Positions 56,796 through 64,000 of a stretch of 64,000 nt of DNA are shown here, in pieces; the first letter of the stretch is position 1, and every line of letters begins with the position of its first letter. The position numbers were made by a program, and so were the translations under genes. The notes below the pieces were generated by a model that was not told where the DNA came from, ran no database searches, and saw nothing but the letters and a program-made list of their open reading frames with translations. Source of the DNA: Triglochin maritima (Eukaryota > Streptophyta > Magnoliopsida > Alismatales > Juncaginaceae); NCBI GenBank assembly GCA_963682175.1, contig OY821771.1, forward strand, positions 29,160,201-29,224,200, read 5' to 3'.

Positions 56796-58066
56796 CTCCA
56801 CAAAGAACTCTAGAGTCGACCACTCTCACCACCACGAGGCTAAACTCGTAAAAAGTGCTCGACTCGACCCTAAAAACGCTACCAGAGAGTGTAAAGGGGA
56901 GGAGACTATAACGTAGAAGAAGGTGAGAAGAAGATGACTCAGAGGAGAAGGGAAACTTAACTCTAAAAGATATATGAGAGGGTTGGTCAGAAGTTTCCTA
57001 AACAAGCCAGGTTCAAACAATCCTAGACCTAGTGTCGCTTAAATCTAGACGACTCCTAACTGGTTGAGTCGAATTGATCTGCTTGATTCACCTCCCTCAC
57101 TAATCAAACCAACTTGGCCAGGCAGTGTATAGCTAGTGGGGGTGCTTCCGACAGAGTCGGTGCCAATTAGACAACCACTTCGCTTGGAAGACTTACGTCA
57201 ACACAAAAACACTTTCTAGACACCAAATTAAATTCGATCAGCTTCAAGTCATAGCAAGTCAAACCAATCTTCTCCTTAATTTAGTCCGAGTCCTTAGGGG
57301 CCAATGTCTAATTGATTTTAATTTTAAGGCTTAGGTGACACTTTAGGATTCTGATTTGTGGGCCACGGAAGGGTGATGAAATCCCCACCGTATCTTTTCC
57401 TACGGAGTTGCCCTTAAGATAGTTTAATTTAAATCTAGCAAAGATAGTCAAACATTGGTCTTTAATTGGAGGGCAATTGCAAGGTTGTATGCAAACTAAA
57501 TTATATGCTTAAATGCAATCGTTAAAATGCGATACGTACCTTGCCTCCAGCACTCTTCAACAATAAAAATAATTTGCAAGAATTTAGCAAGAATAATGCA
57601 AACAAAACATTATATGATGCATGCACTAAGTACTTCTAATTTTGCCAATTTTTAGGTCAGAGTTGAATTATTGTCAATTATGGAATTTTGCCCTAACACG
57701 TGCAGTTCTACGAAAAGGAACTTTTCGAAAATTAAGATTTTACGAGAAAGGCAAGAAAAGTTACCTCCGCAATGCTCAGACGGGTTCGCCGCCCGCTCTC
57801 GAAAATTCCCAGATGCTCTATGCGTCCACCCAGAGATGGAGACGACCTCAGAAAAAAATGAAGCCCAGATGCTTCAAAGGTGCGGCGAATCCGCCGAAGG
57901 TTCTTCTTGGTGTGCGGCGATTCCGCCTCCCGTCTTGCTCCAACTGTGCCCGGTTTTCGCCGCGCACTCTGTTGTCTCCTGAAACGCAAACCCAAATAGT
58001 TAGATCGCGCACAAGATAAATAGGATAAAATCGAAATCACAAAAAATAAACAAAATCTTCGTCGCC
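56796..58066 (-). other. X2 5' leader
   Basis: Parallels the X1 leader. The GC palindromes are decayed here (GCGGCGAATCCGCCG near 57883 and GCGGCGATTCCGCC near 57914). No coding frame. Confidence 0.65.
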
Positions 58067-58084
58067 TCCCCGGAAACGGCGCCA
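58067..58084 (-). other. Primer binding site of X2
   Basis: The minus strand reads TGGCGCCGTTTCCGGGGA, the tRNA-Asp-type site with one mismatch to X1 and Y. Confidence 0.75.
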
Positions 58085-58090
58085 AAAACT

Positions 58091-59280
58091 TGATGGGAAT
58101 TAAATTTATACCGCCAGTGCACGACGTCAATAAAGACGTGGCAAGTACGAGTCGAACACAAGGAGGGAGAGATATTGTTATTTTTGTGATTTTCGATTAA
58201 GGAAGAAAGAGAGAGAAATAAGTTTGGTTTTGAGATTTTTGGTTTTTAATTTTCTAAAGCACGAAACATGAACAAATAAAACTAAAACAGGAACAAAGAT
58301 AGTGAATTCCGTTGGGTGGAGGTTTAGATATCGGGTTTTGATTAGAGAAATCTGAAACTTATAATAAATCACATTAGTTATAAAGCATTACATGATAAAT
58401 GATTCAACATAAACTCAAGTAATCAAAATATACTAATACGAAATTGAAATAATAACATCATTCTCTTCTCATCACCCTAAATCCGTCACCCCACCCTTTG
58501 GAAAGAGTTAGAAACTCATGGATGGAAAGAAGGAGAAGCGGTCCTAGAGAAACTACAAAAGAAAACTAAAAAAACACAAAAATAAAAGAAAAGAATTTTA
58601 TTGCTAAAATATGGAATAAACAAAAGCTCCCTACAACATCGTTTCCGAGACTATTTATAGCCGATACAAGGAACCCTAATACAAAATAGGAACGTACACG
58701 TGTCAATACTTGACTGGACAAAATCCGGGGCCACGGATCGCAAGGGGTGCGGCGTTTCCGCCGCACAATACATGTAAGATGCGGCGATTTCGTCGCAATA
58801 TCTGCTCTGATTTAATTCGGATTTTTCCTGTGTGTTTATGGTATGATTTAAATGTCCTTTGCGCATCCAGATGATTTCTTTCCTTTCTTTTAAGCTCTGA
58901 ATTAATTCTTTGTATATTTGGAGATCCAAATTGATTTTTTAGAACTTCTCCAAAATAATATTTTGGTCCTTGCAGTTGGGTCCTTGGCTTTTTGCAATTA
59001 AGTCCCTGACTACTTTTGTGCTTAAGTCCTTGGCCTTTTTGTAATTTGGTCTTTGAATGCTTTTATGCTTGGATGGACTTCCATTTGAATCCCGATAATC
59101 TTGAACTTGGTCTTTATGCTAGAAATGAGTCTCTTGCACGCATTTATGCTCGGGAAATGGGTAATTTGCATTCAGGTCCTTGTATTCTGTAAATAAGACT
59201 AAACACATACCTTAGTAGCATTTATTGATATAAAATTAATCTAAATGAAAGACATATGATGCAATGTATGCAATGCATCA
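58091..59280 (-). repeat. X2 5' LTR
   Basis: 1,190 bp, closely matching 45432-46620. The GCGGCGTTTCCGCCGC palindrome at about 58750 lies upstream of the TATA-like CTATAAATAG (minus strand, near 58650). Confidence 0.9.
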
Positions 59281-59335
59281 GTATCTTACACTTCTCTTAC
59301 CCAACATAACCCCAATGGCTATATTCTCTCTAGTG

Positions 59336-59346
59336 CTTATAAATAG
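59336..59346 (+). promoter_or_regulatory. TATA box of LTR C, cut off from its U3 by X2
   Basis: CTTATAAATAG at the LTR's usual place, but X2 inserted about 50 bp upstream, separating it from the CGGTCGACCG repeats by nearly 14 kb. Confidence 0.7.
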
Positions 59347-59885
59347 AGTTGTAAAACATATTTTAACACATCTCTCACACTTCGATTTGTCACATACACA
59401 AGAGAGAAACTCCCAAGCTCAAATTTCTCCAATCCTACACTCTAAGCCTAAATTCCCCACATTTGATCATATCCAAATCACACTCAAGGTGTGCTCAATA
59501 TTTAGAGAGTGTTGTCCACTCATTCGTTGTTCAAGAAGCAAGGATTTCGGTAAAAGCCCGAAGTGTTCCCTCTCGGATTGTGAGAGGAAGAAGGTCAAGC
59601 AAGTGAGGGTGTTCGCGGTGCTTGTGTTGTAAATGCGTTCTCTCCCGGCCCGGAACGGGGAGTGGTTAGTGAAGTCATGAGCGGAGCTCGGTGATCCGAA
59701 CAGAGCTTGCAAGAGAGGACTAGGACCTAGATGGGGTGCCGAACCTCTGTAAAATCTCCCGTCTCCATTATGGTTTTGCATTTTCCATTCCTTTACTTGC
59801 TTGTTTAGTTTTAAATTCCGCTGCACATCTTTGATCGATTAAACAAGTAGGTAATTAGGGTTAAAAGTGATTAGAATTAGAGATC

Positions 59886-60351
59886 CATCAGAGATGATGC
59901 TCACTGGTACTCCGTGCTGTCCGACTATCTCCTCCACGCACAACATAACTAGACCCTCCAGAGGCAACGTGGTCCTGATCGCCAAGAAGTGCGTCGACTT
60001 GGTCAGTCGATCGACTATCACCCAAATCGCGTCGTGGAATCTCCTCGTCTTCGGCAGCCCCGTGACAAAATCCATCGTTACGTGCTCCCATTTCTACTCT
60101 GGCAGCTCCATACACTGCATTAACCCTTCTAGTCGCTGATGCTCAATCTTCACCTGCTGACAGACTAAGCACCCGCCTACAAACTCTGCAATATCTCTCT
60201 TCATGCCCTTCCACCAAAAGTTCTGCTGCAGGTCCTTATACATCTTCATACTCCCCGGGTGAATGGTATATCTCGCTCGGTGTGCCTCCTCCATGATGTC
60301 ATCTCTCAGCCCATCGACCATCGACACCCATATCTGACTCTTGAACCTCAT
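59886..60351 (-). pseudogene. Gypsy integrase, zinc-finger and partial core
   Basis: His/Cys zinc-binding region: HPGSMKMYKDLQQNFWWKGM then GGCLVCQQVKIEHQRL. The start of the catalytic core is in another frame (MDFVTGLPKTRRFHDAIWV, VDRLTKSTHFLAIR, GVPVSIISDG). The second catalytic Asp region is present as ISDG where ISDRD is usual. The glutamate and the rest are lost at the junction with LTR C. Confidence 0.85.
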
Positions 60352-60699
60352 ACCACCATCAACACCAACACTGAAGTCAGATCCAGCTCTGGCAGCTAAC
60401 TATAGCAGACCAGCTAACTCCTCATCATCATGTTGAGCCTGCACCACTCGCGAGACGGTATGCGGCTCCACCCGAAGCCCAGCAATCACTTCCCTCTTAG
60501 AGCCCTCTGTGAACGACCTCCACTCTGACAACGTCTCGAGTAGCCTCCACTCCTGGATGCAAAAACTCGCATCTGACACCTCAACCTTCCTGCTCAGTGC
60601 ATCTGCAACCGAATTTGCCTTCCTCGGATGAAAGGAGATAGTGAAGTCGTAATCCTTAATGAACTCAAGTCATCTGCGTTGCCTCATATTCAGCTCCTT

Positions 60700-60930
60700 C
60701 TACGAGAATAAATACTTCAGGCTCTGATGATCCGTAAAGATCAAGAACTGCTCTCCATAGAGATAGTGCCGCCAGGTCTTCGACGCGTGAACCACCGCTG
60801 CTAACTCCAGATCATGAGTCAGGTAGTTCGTCTCGTGCACCTTCAGCTGCGTCGAAGCGTACGCCACCACATTCCCGTGCTGCATCAGAACACATCCCAA
60901 GCCAATCCCTGATGCATTACTATAAATCAC
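60700..60930 (-). pseudogene. Gypsy RNase H fragment
   Basis: Reads [48 protein letters not shown] and [12 protein letters not shown]. The first catalytic Asp (usual YSDAS) is Asn here (YSNAS). A stop stands where Trp is usual just downstream (RQRR*LEFIKD). 60352-60699 is the linker to integrase with one more stop. Confidence 0.85.
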
Positions 60931-61041
60931 ATAGCCTCTGCTGCCACTCGAAAGTGTCAGAATCGGTGCTGTCGTCAGTCGCCTCTTCAGCTCCTTGAAA
61001 CTGTCCTCGCACTTCTGGGACCAAACGAACTTGACGCCCTT

Positions 61042-61703
61042 CTACATCAACGTTGTCAGCGGCGAAGCAAGTTTGAAGAAATCCTTAATGAACCACCTAT
61101 AATACCCAGCTAGTCCCACGAAGCTCCTGATCTCAGTCACGCTCGTCAGGGCCCTCCACCGAGTCACAACCTCAACCTTCTCCGGATCCACCGAAATCCC
61201 ATATGCTGACACAATATGCCCCAAAAAAGCCACCTGATCCAACCAAAACTCGCACTTCGTGTACTTGGCATAGAGCTGCTGATCACTCAAGATGCTAAGC
61301 ACAATCCTCAGGTGCTCCCGATGCAGCTCCCTGTCAGGCAAGTACACCAAGATGTCATCCACGAAGACAATGACAATTCTATTGAGGACGGCTGAAAGGT
61401 CCTATTCATCAGGTCCATGAATGTTGCAGGTGCATTCGTTAGTCCAAACAGCATCACGAAGAACTCGTAGTCCCCATACCGCATCCTGAAGGTTGTCTTC
61501 TGGACATCTGCCTCTCTGATCCGCAACTGGTGATAACCCGAACGTAGATCAATCTTCGAGAACACTCTCACCGTCTGCAGATGATCAAAGAGATCCTCAA
61601 TCCTAGGCAAAGGGTATCGGTTCCTGACGGTAACCTTATTCAACATCCTATAGTCGATGCACATCCGCAACGACCCATCCTTCTTCTTCTTCACAAACAA
61701 CAC
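61042..61703 (-). pseudogene. Gypsy reverse transcriptase, frameshifted
   Basis: Fingers and palm are readable: [50 protein letters not shown], then [18 protein letters not shown]. The frame shifts near 61380, just before the active-site motif FVDDILVY, and continues through [11 protein letters not shown] and [15 protein letters not shown] to a TAG stop near 61041. The catalytic Asp pair is intact. Confidence 0.9.
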
Positions 61704-62069
61704 AGGCGCTCCCCATGGCGAGACACTCGGTCAGATAAACCCGGAGTCCATCAACTCCTGCAACTGATTCTTCAGCTCAGTCAACTCAGCAAGTGCCATC
61801 CGATACAGAGCCTTTAACTGGGGTGTCATGTCATCCACTAACTCAATGTCGAACTCGATCTCTCGGTGTGGAAGTAAATGAGGAATCTCAGCAGGAAACA
61901 CCTATGGAAACTCATGTACAACCTCTATATACTCCAGCCTCCTCGTCTCAGGATTAGGAACAAGCAAAGTAGCCACAAACGCTCCGCAACCCTGATGCAT
62001 CAGCCTCTGTGCCTTAACCACAGACATAATCAGACGACCTCCTCTACTCCTTGTCCCTTTGATCAACAC

Positions 62070-62471
62070 CTAGGCAAGTCCTTCCTTGGAATAAGGATCT
62101 TTTTTCTCACGGTAGAAGACTCGCACATCATATTGTGACAGCCAATCCATCCCCAGTATGACGTCAAAGTCCTTCGTCGGTAGCAAGATCAGATCTGCCG
62201 GAAAATCATGGTCTCCCGAAACAACTGTAGTGCCGGGGAGAAAGCTCCCTACAGTGCCCACATCACCCATGTGCGTACTGACCTCCAACAAATTTGTCAG
62301 TAGCTCAGGGGTCCGATCTAACTCGCCAGCAAACTTCTGTGATATGAAGGAGTGTGTGGTGCCGCAATCAAATAAAACACGAGCAACCAAACCTGAAACA
62401 ACAAGGGTACCTTCCACAACAGTCTTGGAGTCCTTCGCCTCCTCAGCCCGGACGATGAATACTCGCCCCAC
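62070..62471 (-). pseudogene. Gypsy retropepsin (aspartic protease) region
   Basis: Contains LFDCGTTHSFIS, the retropepsin active site with DCG in place of the usual DSG, and the conserved DVILGMDWLSQYDV block. The frame is open for 133 residues. The sequence upstream is lost to the D3 LTR at 62486. Confidence 0.85.
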
Positions 62472-62485
62472 TCTCTTGGTCTGGC

Positions 62486-63386
62486 TGTAGGATTTTGTGT
62501 CCCTATGTATGTGTATATTTTAAAATTTTTAATACAAACATACACGATCGATTTCATATTTTCATTGATTTTATGTACATGTATATGTTTATTCTAATAT
62601 CATGCATTCCTACACATATTAAAATAAACAAAAGAGAGATGATCATACCCAAAGGTTCTCTAAAACCTTTTAGAAGTCTGGTGATCCGTTGCTCATTGAA
62701 TCGTCCGCCAATTCGCCTCTAAGTGTTCACCACACTCTAAACAAGATTAGAGAGAAAGGAGCTAGCCAATCAATCTCTACTTAAGCTTAGAATCTAGCTA
62801 ATAACCCATCCTTAAGCTCCTGAGATTTCTATCTCCAAAACTTAAAACTATTAAGAAATTTTTGTGGTGATTAAGGGGGAGATTAATGAGAGAGAATTTT
62901 TGCATTAACATAAACAAGTAGGATGAAAGTTCCTTTTATAGGCTCCCAAAACATCCTTATCAAGAACTATTATCTAGTCATGATCTCTTGCTTATTCTCT
63001 CTTAAAACTAATCTCAAATTGCCACATAAGCATCCTAAAAACATTTGATTAAATCTGAAATTAATCCAACCCATGATCTAATTATTCTCTTAATAATTCA
63101 AGCAAAAATCGTGTTGTTCAGTTAACAGAGAATTCTTCTCGGTCAGCCGAACCATTCGGTTTTAACACATGTTCGGATGACCGTGAGCTAGACGGTCGAC
63201 CGAGCATTCATGACAAAAATTCTCTGGAAAAATTCGAACGATCTGCGTCTTGCTCCGGTCGACCATTGACCCACCAAAATTTCTCCTGGCGAATTTCTTC
63301 GGACGACCATGTCACGTTCGGTCTACCGAAAATATCCCAAGATAGCTCTTGGATATTTTCTCTCGATTGACTGTTCAAGCCCGGTT
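62486..63386 (-). mobile_element. D-type LTR (D3), truncated by a Copia-type LTR
   Basis: Starts TGTAGGATTTTGTGTCCC, matching D1 for about 900 bp, including the TATA box CCTATAAAAGG (minus strand, near 62934) and CGGTCGACCG-type repeats (about 63120-63350). At 63387 a Copia-type LTR interrupts it; the remainder may lie beyond the window. Confidence 0.82.
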
Positions 63387-63864
63387 TGTAGGATCGTGTG
63401 GGTTATGGGTCCACAACACTAATTAACAAATATAATCCTAATCAAACTCTACTTGCAAGCCAAAGGATGATGCAGCGGAATTTAAAACAAATACAAGCAA
63501 TTAGGAAGAGAATATGCAAACCAGAAGCACACGGGGGAGTTATAGAAGTTCGGCACCCCACCCGGGTCCTAGTCCTCTCTTGTAAGCTCCGCTCGACTCC
63601 GCGAGCTCCGCCTACGTCTTCACTAACCACTCCCGGTTCCGGGCCGGGAGAGAACGCCTTTTACACCACAAGCACCGCGAACAACCTCGCTTGCTTGAAA
63701 TCTTCCTCTAACAATCTGAGAGGGACACTTCGGGCTTTCACCGAAGTCCTTGCTTACTTTACAACCGAAATCTTGAGTGGAACAACACTCTTAACTTGAG
63801 CACACTTGAGAAATGATTGAATTGAGACTAAAGTGTGGAAATTGGAGGTTTGGAGTGTTTGGGA
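63387..63864 (-). repeat. Copia-type LTR (A/B relative) inserted in D3, 3' part
   Basis: Starts TGTAGGATCGTGTGGG and follows the R/U5 end of the B LTRs through CACTAACCACTCCCGGTTCC and GGCCGGGAGAGAACG. It is interrupted at 63865 by D4 before its TATA box. Confidence 0.8.
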
Positions 63865-64000
63865 TGCAGGATTTCATGTTTAATTATACATATATATTTT
63901 CGAAATTTTTATGTATAATAAGGATCAATTACAATTTTCTTTGATTTATTTCATGCATGCATCGGTTTGTTTTAACATCTAGTTTCAAAACTCTATTAAA
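63865..64000 (-). mobile_element. D-type LTR (D4), start only
   Basis: TGCAGGATTTCATG then ATATATTTTCGAAATTTTTATG match the corresponding end of D2 (reverse complement of about 35640-35703). It runs off the window. Confidence 0.7.

Larger units (their letters stand above)
45432..59280 (-). mobile_element. Element X2: gag-only LTR retrotransposon, split by Y
   Basis: LTRs at 45432-46620 and 58091-59280 with the perfect duplication GTATC (45427-45431 and 59281-59285). The same family as X1: same LTR ends, same primer type, same gag-like protein, same hairpin cluster. Without Y it is about 6.5 kb. Both LTRs begin TGATGG rather than TGATGAG. It has no pol domain. Confidence 0.92.
44541..59885 (+). 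repeat. LTR C (Copia-type, A/B relative), split by X2
   Basis: Left piece 44541-45431 starts TGTTGTTTTTTTGGCC and carries CGGTCGACCG repeats (about 44918-45390); right piece 59281-59885 carries the TATA box and R/U5 up to GATTAGAATTAGAG. The target site GTATC is duplicated around X2. The last 15 or so bases of the LTR are missing where it meets the Gypsy remnant, so no primer site or target duplication could be read. Confidence 0.85.
59886..62485 (-). mobile_element. Gypsy (chromovirus-like) retrotransposon remnant, pol only
   Basis: Minus-strand domains in the order protease, reverse transcriptase, RNase H, integrase identify Ty3/Gypsy, and wording such as MDFVTGLPKT and FVDDILVY fits the chromovirus branch. 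The DNA is visibly more GC-rich than its neighbours. It is bounded on the left by the truncated LTR C, cutting the integrase core, and on the right by LTR D3, cutting upstream of protease. At least one frameshift and three in-frame stops make it a pseudogene. Neither gag nor its own LTR is present. Confidence 0.9.

Overview
The window is nuclear DNA of a flowering plant, most likely a eudicot. The evidence is a plant CC-NBS-LRR resistance gene, a TIM17 gene very close to known plant proteins, AT-rich intergenic DNA, and Copia, chromovirus-like Gypsy, CACTA and SINE elements. The species cannot be named from the sequence. Only two ordinary host genes are visible: an NLR immune receptor at the left end (440-3962, one phase-compatible intron) and an intact single-exon TIM17 mitochondrial import gene (40858-41523) whose promoter has the site II and telo-box motifs common to plant genes for mitochondrial proteins.

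Layout. 1-4250: NLR and flanks. 4250-10100: a roughly 0.55-kb block present twice (4252-4840 and 9556-10090); between the copies lies a decayed Copia element split by a non-autonomous CACTA transposon (5350-8318, TSD TAT) that keeps a broken Ulp1-like peptidase gene. 10100-14300: a CACTA-like end, a SINE, a Copia-type LTR and a Copia integrase remnant. 14303-40171: one Russian-doll nest. A plus-strand gag-only Copia-type element A (TSD CTAAG) holds in its gag a minus-strand tandem array B (LTR-internal-LTR-internal-LTR, one TSD AAATT). B in turn holds element X1 (TSD CCAAC/CTAAC) and two solo LTRs, D1 (TSD GAAGA) and D2 (TSD AAATA). 40172-44540: Copia gag scrap, TIM17 and its flanks. 44541-59885: a second nest, a Copia-type LTR split by X2 (TSD GTATC), whose gag is split by Y (TSD GTATC). 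59886-62485: decayed GC-rich chromovirus-like pol on the minus strand. 62486-64000: D-type and Copia-type LTRs inserted into one another.

The most interesting content is the set of gag-only LTR retrotransposon families. A/B have a Copia-like gag in which a Lys/Glu/Arg-rich tract and a Ser-rich tract stand where a CCHC knuckle is expected, and no pol. X and Y are primed by a tRNA-Asp-type site, carry only a knuckle-bearing gag-like ORF, and share a conserved cluster of hairpins beside the polypurine tract. Every LTR family whose U3 can be read carries its own GC-rich palindromes upstream of the TATA box; X and Y repeat the same palindromes in the 5' leader about 140-190 nt after the primer site. 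None of these elements encodes its own reverse transcriptase here, so they would need partner elements. The host genes and the elements show no functional link beyond being neighbours.
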